A DNA stretch of 34,954 nucleotides. It comes from an uncultured Pseudomonadota bacterium (GTDB lineage: Bacteria > Myxococcota_A > UBA796 > CAJQPC01). A model generated the notes under the pieces. That model did no database searches. It saw only the letters and a program-made list of their open reading frames with translations, and had not been told where the DNA came from. Below, piece after piece: positions 19,144-25,292 of the stretch; within the stretch, counting starts at the first letter, position 1, and each line of letters starts with the position of its first letter. Where the stretch lies: contig CAJXRZ010000066.1 in the NCBI GenBank assembly GCA_913060515.1, positions 1 to 34,954 of the forward strand. The letters run 5' to 3'. The translations under genes and the position numbers were made by a program.

Positions 19144-19863
19144 TCAACGACGCGGGATTTGGGCCAAGTATTCCAAGAAGTTGTGCAGGATCTTCACCGC
19201 ACCCGGTACCGGATGCAGCCGGGAGCGCACCCCAGCGACGAATCCAGGCACCCGCTGCTCCAGCAGCTCGGCGCGCACATCGAGCACCGCGCGCACATAC
19301 ACATCGTCAAATTCGGGGTGGAATTGAACGCCGCGGGACTTTGGCGAGAAGGCAATGACCTCGTTGTCGGTCAGATCGGAGGAGGCCAGTGTGTGGGCAT
19401 CCGGGGGCAGCTCCAAGACCACGTCCCCATGCACCTGAACGGCTTCAAACTCCTTCTCGATCCCGGTGAACAAGAGGTCAGACTGATGCGCAGAGATGCC
19501 CCGCACGCCGTAGTCCAAACCCTTTGGGTTGGGTCCGCTGCGGCCCCCCAAGCTGTGGGCCAGGAGTTGATGGCCATAGCAGATGCCCAAGACGGGCTTT
19601 CCACGCTGGACTTGGCTGGCAGCCCAGCGGCCGGCATTCACCGACCAGGCCTCTTCCTCGTGCACCGAAGAGGCGCTGCCCGTGAGCAGAATCGCGTCCC
19701 AGTCCCCTTCAGGGGGTTGGGGATCATTCTGGGCATCCCAAGCGTGCAGCTCCGCGTCGAAGGGTTGGCACAAAGGCGTGAACCAGCGCCGGTAGCGGCC
19801 ACGCTCGGCCAAGACAGGGGCGACTGGGGTGCCGAGCTCGACGAGCAGAATTTGGGAAGACAT
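19144..19863 (-). CDS. Class I glutamine amidotransferase (GATase-like hydrolase)
   Basis: A 239-residue single-domain protein from the ATG at 19861-19863. The nucleophile elbow is GICYGHQLLA with Cys95, and the rest of the triad is in VQFHPEFD (His182, Glu184), all in place. The oxyanion loop region is LLTGSASSVHEE. It resembles the GMP-synthase-like or gamma-glutamyl-hydrolase-like group of stand-alone amidotransferases, which hydrolyse glutamine or gamma-glutamyl amides and are often annotated as putative GMP synthase glutaminase. There is no synthetase domain, so its ammonia acceptor or true substrate is unknown. It diverges from the split histidine kinase across 65 bp. Confidence 0.9.
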   Translation of the reverse strand: MSSQILLVELGTPVAPVLAERGRYRRWFTPLCQPFDAELHAWDAQNDPQPPEGDWDAILLTGSASSVHEEEAWSVNAGRWAASQVQRGKPVLGICYGHQLLAHSLGGRSGPNPKGLDYGVRGISAHQSDLLFTGIEKEFEAVQVHGDVVLELPPDAHTLASSDLTDNEVIAFSPKSRGVQFHPEFDDVYVRAVLDVRAELLEQRVPGFVAGVRSRLHPVPGAVKILHNFLEYLAQIPRR

Positions 19864-19928
19864 GTCGCAGTCTAACTTCACCTTGTGTTGAAGGTCTTGG
19901 CGTCCGTAGAAGCTGCTCAGGAGCAGGC

Positions 19929-20798
19929 GTGCAGGAACAAGACCGAAGCAACAGCTTTCATGCGCAGTGGATGACGCGCTTGGATCGGGTGCTGCCTGCG
20001 CCCTGTGCGGTCCTGGGGCTGATGACAGCCCTGAGCTCTGATCGACCCTGGGCCTCGGGCAGCCTTGTGGCGTTCTATGTGCTCGCCAACCTGGGCCTCT
20101 CTGCCTTGGCCCGCTCTGGCATCGGAATTGGCTACTTCGGCGGCGCACGCAATCTCCTCAGCGTCGCCTGCTTCACCCTTCTGGGTTGGATCTCCGGACC
20201 CGAGAGCTGGGCCTGGTCGCTGACGGTGATCGCCCTCTTCGCCAGAAGCTTCTCCCGCAGCAGCTGGAGGCGCCTGATCGCGCAGCACAGCATCATCGCT
20301 GGGGCAGCCTTGGGCGCTTGGCTGGGGGGGCGCACGCCGATGGAGACCTTGGCCATCGGCGGCATCCTGGCCAGCATCGCCTACCTGGTCAGTGGCCTGT
20401 CCAAGGCGCTCTATTCCACGTGGCTCAGCGCCCAGGTCAACGCAGAGGCCTTGGAAGAACGCAACCAAGCTCTGCAGAGCGCCCTGGCAACGCGCCAGGT
20501 CTTCCTGGCCACCATGTCCCACGAGGTGCGCACCCCACTAAACGGCGTTCTGGGCATGGCTGAGCTGCTCTCGGGGACGCCATTGGCCCCAGACCAGCGA
20601 TGCATGCTGGAGACCATCCGTGACAGCGGCCAGGGACTCCTACAAGTGCTCAACGACGTCTTGGACACCGCAAAGCTGGACGCCGGCAAGATCAGCCTAG
20701 AGACCCTGCCCTTCAACCCAGCTCAGCTCAGCTGGCCGGATCGGTGTGCCGACTGCTCGGCGCCAAGGGCAAAGACACCCCGGTCGTTGTGCGCGTAG
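19929..20798 (+). CDS. Hybrid histidine kinase, N-terminal part (frameshifted)
   Basis: This is the sensor half of one kinase gene. From the GTG at 19929 (AGGAG 5 bases upstream) residues 20-165 hold four to five membrane helices without an obvious ligand domain. A linker helix follows, then the phospho-acceptor box FLATMSHEVRTPLNGVLGMA with His198. Near residue 264 the frame leaves the kinase path and ends 25 codons later at 20798 with unrelated residues. The true continuation is in another frame from about 20726. Removing one AGCTC unit from the tandem repeat at 20720-20733 restores a continuous reading (FNPAQLAGSVCRLL), giving a 551-residue hybrid kinase. As it stands, the product would have the histidine but no ATP-binding domain. 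Confidence 0.85.
   Translation: MQEQDRSNSFHAQWMTRLDRVLPAPCAVLGLMTALSSDRPWASGSLVAFYVLANLGLSALARSGIGIGYFGGARNLLSVACFTLLGWISGPESWAWSLTVIALFARSFSRSSWRRLIAQHSIIAGAALGAWLGGRTPMETLAIGGILASIAYLVSGLSKALYSTWLSAQVNAEALEERNQALQSALATRQVFLATMSHEVRTPLNGVLGMAELLSGTPLAPDQRCMLETIRDSGQGLLQVLNDVLDTAKLDAGKISLETLPFNPAQLSWPDRCADCSAPRAKTPRSLCA
20720..20733. repeat. 5-bp tandem duplication (AGCTC) breaking the kinase frame
   Basis: The sequence AGCTC-AGCTC-AGCT lies exactly where the histidine-kinase frame breaks. With one unit removed the reading frame is continuous and the protein matches the usual dimerisation-to-ATPase linker. The extra unit is therefore the cause of the frameshift. Short tandem repeats of this kind can gain or lose a unit by replication slippage. 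Confidence 0.9.
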
Positions 20799-21589
20799 AG
20801 GTCGACCCTTCCGTACCGAGCACCATCGCCGGCGACCCAACCCGTCTGCGTCAGGTGCTCTTGAACTTGGTCGGAAACGCATACAAGTTCACGGAGGAGG
20901 GTGAAGTCGTCGTGCGCTTGACCTGGGCAGAGGACACGCTCGTGGTCAGCGTGCGAGACACCGGGATCGGCATCTCCGAGCAGGCACAAGCCCAAATCTT
21001 TGAGCCCTTTAGCCAAGCTGAGTCCGGTACCACGCGCCAATACGGCGGCACAGGATTGGGCCTCACGATCTCACGGCGGCTGGTGGACCTGATGGGTGGC
21101 ACCCTGAGCTTGGAATCCACGCTCGGTCAGGGCAGCAACTTCACCGTGCACCTCCCCGCTCTGGCTTCCACACCTCTGCCCATGAGCGCGAGCCTAGCGA
21201 CTGGCGGGCGCCTTCCCGAGCTGGTTCTGGTGGTCGAGGACAACCCGGTCAATCTGCTGGTGACCTCGCGCATGCTGGAGACGATTGGCTGCGCTTACCT
21301 GACGGCCACCAACGGCTCCCAGGCCCTGAAAGTGGTCGCAGAGCACCCCATCGACCTGATCCTGATGGACTGCCGCATGCCGGTCATGGACGGCTTCGAG
21401 GCCACCCGCCAGCTCCGGACCCAGGCCCTGTTCCTTCCCATCCTGGCCCTGACAGCGGGGGTCACCGAGGAGGAGCAGAGGGCCTGCGATGAAGCCGGAA
21501 TGGACGGGGTGCTGCCCAAGCCGCTGACCTTGGAGGCCTTGCGGGAGGCACTGGAACGGCAAACAAACCCCGAGCGGATTTCAGCCTGA
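20744..21589 (+). CDS. Hybrid histidine kinase, C-terminal part: ATPase and receiver
   Basis: This is the continuation of the kinase in the shifted frame. The GHKL ATPase has the N box (LRQVLLNLVGNAYKFTEEG), the G1 box (VRDTGIGIS), an F box (FEPFSQAESG) and the G2 box (YGGTGLGLTISRRLV). The receiver follows (LVLVVEDNPVNLLV, then LILMDCRMPVMDGFEATRQL with the phospho-acceptor Asp, then LPKPL), with all key residues intact. A GTG at 20744 could start a separate protein lacking the histidine, but no good ribosome-binding site precedes it. The intact downstream domains suggest that the frameshift is recent, reversible or an assembly error. No output domain follows the receiver, so a partner regulator or phosphotransfer protein would be needed. 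Confidence 0.88.
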   Translation: MCRLLGAKGKDTPVVVRVEVDPSVPSTIAGDPTRLRQVLLNLVGNAYKFTEEGEVVVRLTWAEDTLVVSVRDTGIGISEQAQAQIFEPFSQAESGTTRQYGGTGLGLTISRRLVDLMGGTLSLESTLGQGSNFTVHLPALASTPLPMSASLATGGRLPELVLVVEDNPVNLLVTSRMLETIGCAYLTATNGSQALKVVAEHPIDLILMDCRMPVMDGFEATRQLRTQALFLPILALTAGVTEEEQRACDEAGMDGVLPKPLTLEALREALERQTNPERISA

Positions 21590-21675
21590 GCTTGCCCTCT
21601 CAGGGAGCGCTGGCATGTGCCTTGCTACTCTTTGCGAGCGGAACCTGGGAGACTCCCTCCCGACCCGAGGCCAGC

Positions 21676-22680
21676 ATGCTCTTCTTCCTACTCGCCCAGA
21701 CCACCGCACAGACCCAACCAGAGCCCCAGAGCGCCATACAAGCCTTCTCCAAGCTGCACGTTGAGCAGGTGGTCGCTTGGTCCAAAGGCAGCGATCCCAG
21801 CGTACAACGCACCCTGCACTGCGCAGAGGCCTTGCCGTCCTGCTTGGCGCACGAGGTGGGCAAGGGCCGCTTGTTCCGGCAGGCCGACCAAGGCAGCTAT
21901 GTGATGGAAGCTGGGCGAGACCGGGTGCGCGTCATCACATTCCGCGAGCCCATTGAACCCAGCCCAAACGGCTTCCTCTGGACGGCCCAGGAGAGGGTCC
22001 GCATCGAGGTGCTCTCCGATCAAATCCTGGAGATGCCCACTCCGGAGTTGGACCTGGACGGACCGGCCTTGCGCGGCGCTTGGGACGAGGAGATCTCCCA
22101 TCCGGACTACCTCATCGCCGTCCAGAACAGCAAGCGCATCTCCACCCATCGGCCCTTTGAGAAGGACCCATTTGTGGTGTGCGCGGACCGGGTCGTGCAG
22201 CAACCTCTCGCGCTTGCCTCGATAGGAATTCGCAAGGCGGGATTCAACGAAGAAGGCTTCCAGACCGTCTACGAATACGAGCTGCCCTGCAAGGCGGAGT
22301 TGCTGCTTGGGGGCGCCCTCCCCTTCATAGAGGTGGGCCCGCGCGAGCCCAGCCCATACGGAGCACCGCACAGAGCAGCGCCCACCAGCGAGGTCAACTT
22401 CCAGAGCACCCTGGGCGTCTTGACCATCTCGGCGACCTCGGTCATTCAGGAGGAACGCAGCACCCTCTCCGGTGTGGGTGGCTGCCAGATCGAGGTCAAG
22501 GGCCTGGAGATCCAGAGCAGCAACTACTGCCATGTGCAGTTCATCGGGGATGTGAACGCAGACGGCCGCGACGACTACGTCTTTGACCACATCGGCGAGA
22601 TGGGCTGCGGCTGGCGGGAGCTGTGGACCACCGAGAACGGCGGGCTGCGCAGGGTGGGCAAGAACAGCTGGGACTGCTGA
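21676..22680 (+). CDS. Exported hypothetical protein with a C-terminal Ca-binding-like repeat
   Basis: A 334-residue protein. The ATG at 21676 (GAGG just upstream) gives a signal peptide MLFFLLAQTTAQTQPEP; an in-frame TTG further upstream is less likely. The mature part is beta-rich with paired cysteines (HCAEALPSCLAHE; GGCQIEV; NYCHVQF; MGCGWRE), as in a disulfide-bonded periplasmic or secreted protein. Near the end, FIGDVNADGRDDYVFD is a DxNxDGxxD loop typical of FG-GAP/EF-hand-like calcium sites. No enzyme family is recognised. It starts 86 bp after the kinase gene and ends just before the 23-bp tandem repeats. Confidence 0.75.
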   Translation: MLFFLLAQTTAQTQPEPQSAIQAFSKLHVEQVVAWSKGSDPSVQRTLHCAEALPSCLAHEVGKGRLFRQADQGSYVMEAGRDRVRVITFREPIEPSPNGFLWTAQERVRIEVLSDQILEMPTPELDLDGPALRGAWDEEISHPDYLIAVQNSKRISTHRPFEKDPFVVCADRVVQQPLALASIGIRKAGFNEEGFQTVYEYELPCKAELLLGGALPFIEVGPREPSPYGAPHRAAPTSEVNFQSTLGVLTISATSVIQEERSTLSGVGGCQIEVKGLEIQSSNYCHVQFIGDVNADGRDDYVFDHIGEMGCGWRELWTTENGGLRRVGKNSWDC

Positions 22681-22691
22681 GCGAGCCCTCC

Positions 22692-22783
22692 AAGGAGGTG
22701 ACCCAGGTCACCTTAAGGAGGTGACCTGGGTCACCTTAAGGAGGTGACCCAGGTCACTCCAAGGAGGTGACCCAGGTGACTGC
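22692..22783. repeat. Four tandem 23-bp repeats with dyad core and Shine-Dalgarno-like sequence
   Basis: Four head-to-tail units of exactly 23 bp occupy 22692-22714, 22715-22737, 22738-22760 and 22761-22783. The unit is AAGGAGGTGACC followed by CAGGTCACCTT, with small changes: the centre is CA in units 1, 3 and 4 and TG in unit 2, and the last bases of units 3 and 4 differ. The core AGGTGACC-NN-GGTCACCT is a dyad that can form a hairpin on either strand. The plus strand of each unit carries AAGGAGGTGA, the perfect complement of the 16S rRNA 3' end; the minus strand therefore carries anti-Shine-Dalgarno copies. The array lies between convergent stops, so a terminator role is the simplest reading. 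Confidence 0.9.
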
Positions 22784-22840
22784 GACGGGGCCCTGAAGAC
22801 AGCAGAGGGACCCACCGCAGCACCTGGGCCGGTTCAAGGC

Positions 22841-23158
22841 CTAGAGCCCAGTGTCAAAGTCCTCCTCGTCCCCGGTGTCGTCCTCGTCTTCGTCTTCGTC
22901 CTCGTCGTCTTCGTCTTCGTCCTCGTCGTCCTCGTCCTCGTCTTCCCCGTCCTCATCTTCCCCATCCTCGTCCTCGTCCTCGTCCTCGTCTTCGTCCTCG
23001 TCCTCGTCTTCCAGACCCGAGTCGACATCCGCTTCCTCTTCCGCGGTGGCGCTTCCAGATCGAAGGGCGCTTCCGTCTCCCAGTCCGCCGATGGCCGTGC
23101 AGCCCAAGGTGATGGAGAGCAGAGCAGCGAGGGAGAAGGCGGGCAAGTGAATACGCAT
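22841..23158 (-). CDS. Small lipoprotein with a long Asp/Glu tract
   Basis: A 105-residue protein. The N-terminus is a lipoprotein signal (LAALLSITLGC, lipid Cys at residue 20) after a positively charged MRIH. Residues about 40-98 are an almost pure alternating Asp/Glu run broken only by a few Gly, ending DTGL. Such a tract is disordered, very acidic and likely to bind calcium or other cations at the cell surface. AGGAGG lies 4 bases before the ATG at 23156-23158. The opposite strand is also open and would give poly-Ser, but it lacks any signal or initiation site. The gene diverges from a TIGR02147 regulator across a region with four repeated TGTACAC sites, two of them on this gene's side. 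Confidence 0.82.
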   Translation of the reverse strand: MRIHLPAFSLAALLSITLGCTAIGGLGDGSALRSGSATAEEEADVDSGLEDEDEDEDEDEDEDEDGEDEDGEDEDEDDEDEDEDDEDEDEDEDDTGDEEDFDTGL

Positions 23159-23221
23159 GGTTCCTCCTATGAATCGGCGGGGTGCCGAGATGACCAGTGC
23201 TCACCTATGGTAGCCACTCGC

Positions 23222-23228
23222 TGTACAC
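23222..23228. promoter_or_regulatory. Putative operator site 1 (TGTACAC)
   Basis: CTGTACAC, the first of four matching sites in the 215-bp divergent region. It lies 64 bp from the lipoprotein start and just upstream of a weak minus-strand -10-like element (TACCAT, followed by AGGTG), so it is placed to influence the lipoprotein promoter. Confidence 0.5.
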
Positions 23229-23265
23229 ATGCAAAGCCAGTGGGACCCCATTTCGTATGCCATTG

Positions 23266-23272
23266 GTGTACA
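23266..23272. promoter_or_regulatory. Putative operator site 2 (GTGTACA, inverted)
   Basis: GTGTACAG, the reverse complement of the CTGTACAC motif, 44 bp from site 1. The flanking sequence differs from the other sites, so the conserved part is only the 8-bp core. It may pair with site 1 across a loop on the lipoprotein side. Confidence 0.5.
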
Positions 23273-23336
23273 GTACGCTTAGGTCCTTTGCCCCGATTTT
23301 CTGGTGATTTCCACGGTTTAAGTAGCGCCCCACTCC

Positions 23337-23343
23337 TGTACAC
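23337..23343. promoter_or_regulatory. Putative operator site 3 (TGTACAC)
   Basis: CTGTACAC immediately upstream of the extended -10 element at 23344-23352 and 20 bp, about two helical turns, from site 4. A protein bound to sites 3 and 4 would cover the promoter of the TIGR02147 gene. Confidence 0.6.
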
Positions 23344-23352
23344 TGGTATAGG
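23344..23352 (+). promoter_or_regulatory. Extended -10 promoter of the TIGR02147 gene
   Basis: TGG-TATAGG reads as an extended -10 box (TGnTATAnn). No good -35 element stands 17 bp upstream, as is common for extended -10 promoters. Transcription would start near 23359, about 15 bp before the GTG start codon, leaving a very short leader. The box lies between operator sites 3 and 4, which suggests autoregulation. Confidence 0.5.
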
Positions 23353-23356
23353 TGTT

Positions 23357-23364
23357 GTGTACAC
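23357..23364. promoter_or_regulatory. Putative operator site 4 (GTGTACAC palindrome)
   Basis: A perfect 8-bp palindrome GTGTACAC that overlaps the expected transcription start of the regulator gene. It is the most symmetric of the four sites and lies 10 bp before the GTG start codon. Confidence 0.6.
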
Positions 23365-23373
23365 CGGACCAAC

Positions 23374-24225
23374 GTGACCTCGACTACGCCAGATCTGACC
23401 GACTACTTGGACTACCGAGCCTTCCTGCGCGATTGGTATGCCGTTAAGAAGCAGGAAAATCCTCGCTTCTCCCATCGCATGTTCGTGCGCTTGGCCAAGA
23501 TGAAGAGCCCCAGCTCCATCCTTCAGATCATGGACGGCCGCCGCAACCTGAGCCCGGCGACCTGCAAACAGCTCAGCACGGCGATGAAGCTCGAAGGAGA
23601 GGAGGCCCAGTTCTTCCGCTTGCTCGTGGACTTTGACCAGGCCAAGACCCCCTCGGACAAGGATGCGGCCTACCAAGGAATCAGCGCGACCCGTCGCTTT
23701 CGTCAGGCCCACAGAATTGAAGGCGAGTCCTACCGCTGCTTGTCTCGGTGGTACTACCCGGCGATTCACGAGCTGGCCCAGCGTCCGGACTTCATCGAAG
23801 ACGCCGCCTGGATCGCGGACCAAGTTCAGCCGGGCATCACCCCTGAACAGGCCCAAGAGGCGATGGCCGAGCTCCAGTCGTTGGGCATGCTCAAGGCCGA
23901 TGACAAGGGGCATCTTCGCCCGGCCGATGGTTCCCTGGTCACCCACCAACAAGTCCAAGGCTTGGCCACCCACAACTACCACCGCGGCATGAGCCAGCTC
24001 GCCCAGGAGGCCGTGAGCCGCTTCCCCAGCAAGGAGCGACACATGCTGGGGTTGACCGTTGCCATTCCAGCGGCGTTGGTCCCCCAGCTCAAGGCCGAGC
24101 TCAACGCCTTCCAAGCACGCCTCTTGGACCTGTGCGATGCCGCCGAGGCTGACGCCGAGCAGGTGTATCAGCTAAACCTACAGCTCTTCCCACTCTCCAA
24201 GCCCTCCAGTCCGGACGCCCCATGA
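23374..24225 (+). CDS. TIGR02147-family (DUF4423) probable transcriptional regulator
   Basis: A 283-residue protein of the family best known from large paralogous sets in Fibrobacter and Bdellovibrio and also found in myxobacteria. The N-terminal part (about residues 12-80) resembles an XRE-like helix-turn-helix: YRAFLRDWYAVKKQ, then a SPSSILQIMDGRRNLSP motif and EGEEAQFFRLLVDF, all characteristic. The C-terminal part has the family blocks SRWYYPAIHELAQ, PGITPEQAQEAMAELQSLGM and THNYHRGMSQLAQEA. The start is GTG at 23374. Four TGTACAC-type sites precede it, two of them bracketing its promoter. It overlaps the next lipoprotein gene by 4 bp (ATGA). I infer an autoregulator controlling the neighbouring lipoproteins; DNA binding is not proven by the sequence. 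Confidence 0.88.
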   Translation: MTSTTPDLTDYLDYRAFLRDWYAVKKQENPRFSHRMFVRLAKMKSPSSILQIMDGRRNLSPATCKQLSTAMKLEGEEAQFFRLLVDFDQAKTPSDKDAAYQGISATRRFRQAHRIEGESYRCLSRWYYPAIHELAQRPDFIEDAAWIADQVQPGITPEQAQEAMAELQSLGMLKADDKGHLRPADGSLVTHQQVQGLATHNYHRGMSQLAQEAVSRFPSKERHMLGLTVAIPAALVPQLKAELNAFQARLLDLCDAAEADAEQVYQLNLQLFPLSKPSSPDAP

Positions 24226-24839
24226 TCTTGCTGCTCTCCCTTGCCTGTACTGGCCCGCGCCAAGGCATCGCAGTGGGCAACCCTGGGGATGGCGTCGCGG
24301 TGGTCTCCAAGACCGCGGGTCTGACCTTGGAGTCGGGCCAAGCGCAGCTCTCCTCTTTGGATCTGATCGCCTGCGATGGCAGCCTGACCCAGGTGGCATC
24401 CGGCATTGGCCTGCCCCTCGATGGCAGCGCGACCCTACTCCTTCCAGGCGGCTCTTGGTGTGGTCTGTCCATGTCCTTTGAGCAGCCCATTGAGCTGGAC
24501 TACAGCAGCGATTCGGCCACCCTGCACCTGAGCTTGGACGTTCAGCCTGAGCCGGCCGAGGGCGCAGCTTTTGACCTGGACGGCGGCGTGTACTTGATGG
24601 AGTTGGGCGGCTCGGAGTGGCTGGCAGACCAAGCCGCTGCGCTTGAGGGGGGAGACGCCATCGAGATCGTCCCGGGAGATGCCGAGCATGACGCCCTAGC
24701 GAGCACCCTGGACCAATGGCTGCGGGTCGGTCAGGACGCCGACGGGGACGAGAGTCTCTCCGCATCCGAGGCCACAGTCGAGAGCACTGCTGCCGCCGAA
24801 GATGACGACGACGACGAGGAGGAAGACGACGAGAGCTGA
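24222..24839 (+). CDS. Lipoprotein with acidic C-terminal tail, coupled to the TIGR02147 gene
   Basis: A 205-residue protein with a very short lipoprotein signal (MILLLSLAC, lipid Cys at residue 9). The body is beta-rich and acidic, with one pair of cysteines. A DADGDESLSASEA loop resembles a calcium-binding EF-hand-like site, and the last 15 residues are nearly all Asp/Glu (AAEDDDDDEEEDDES). The ATG lies within the stop of the regulator gene, so the two are co-translated. It shares its lipid anchor and acidic tail with the divergent lipoprotein at 22841, which suggests related surface functions. No known family is recognised. Confidence 0.82.
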   Translation: MILLLSLACTGPRQGIAVGNPGDGVAVVSKTAGLTLESGQAQLSSLDLIACDGSLTQVASGIGLPLDGSATLLLPGGSWCGLSMSFEQPIELDYSSDSATLHLSLDVQPEPAEGAAFDLDGGVYLMELGGSEWLADQAAALEGGDAIEIVPGDAEHDALASTLDQWLRVGQDADGDESLSASEATVESTAAAEDDDDDEEEDDES

Positions 24840-24842
24840 GCC

Positions 24843-25216
24843 TTAGAAGCGCACGCTCAGGGCCGCTTGTCCGCCTCCTCGCACAGGAACAACCCCAAAG
24901 CTCACCTGCTCCGAGAGTCCACCCTATGGTTGCGTTCACGACAAGAACCCTTGAATCATGCAACGAAGCAGAGCACGGGCCGCATCAGGGCCAGAAACTC
25001 GAAGCCATCCTCGAAGCGCATCCAGCACGACGGTGTGCCAGCTCACGTGGGCTACCCAGGCTTTAGGCTCGCATCGGCCGCCTGAGGCCGCCAGGTTTCT
25101 GACAACGCCACGGGCTCAAAGCCGTGGCTGCGCTCCACCACTTGAGCGACTGCTTCGGGCTGCAGGGGGGCTTCCGAGGCCATGGCCGTCGACGCGGCGA
25201 GAAAGATAGCAATCAT
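24843..25216 (-). pseudogene. Decayed outer-membrane protein gene (signal peptide and C-terminal strand remain)
   Basis: This 450-bp gap has no intact long gene, but the minus strand holds pieces of one. An ATG at 25214-25216 (GGAG upstream) starts a signal peptide MIAIFLAASTAMASEAP and about 40 more residues before a stop at 25052. Further on, a coding-like segment with this genome's codon bias (MRFEDGFEFLALMRPVLC) lies in the same frame after two stops. LHDSRVLVVNATIGW then appears in a second frame, and GLSEQVSFGVVPVRGGGQAA ending LSVRF-stop in a third. The last piece has the C-terminal aromatic of an outer-membrane barrel. The order and strand agree, so I read it as one gene broken by several frameshifts. 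The first 54-residue frame could still be expressed as a small exported peptide. Confidence 0.45.
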
Positions 25217-25292
25217 TCCTGAGTCTCCAAGAAGGGGAGCAGCAGTTCCATGCATGACCCATGCCACCGCCCAACCCCAGAAGACTCAGCCC

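Noticed and set aside
22692-22783. Short CRISPR array
   Set aside because: The four 23-bp repeats are directly adjacent with no spacers, and no cas gene is nearby.
22851-23150. A poly-serine protein on the plus strand
   Set aside because: It is the opposite strand of the Asp/Glu lipoprotein. The minus-strand gene has AGGAGG, a lipobox and an upstream control region, and the plus frame has none of these.
24867-25209. Small plus-strand frames in the gap before the ccm operon
   Set aside because: They lack a ribosome-binding site and coding-like composition, and lie opposite the better-supported minus-strand remnants.
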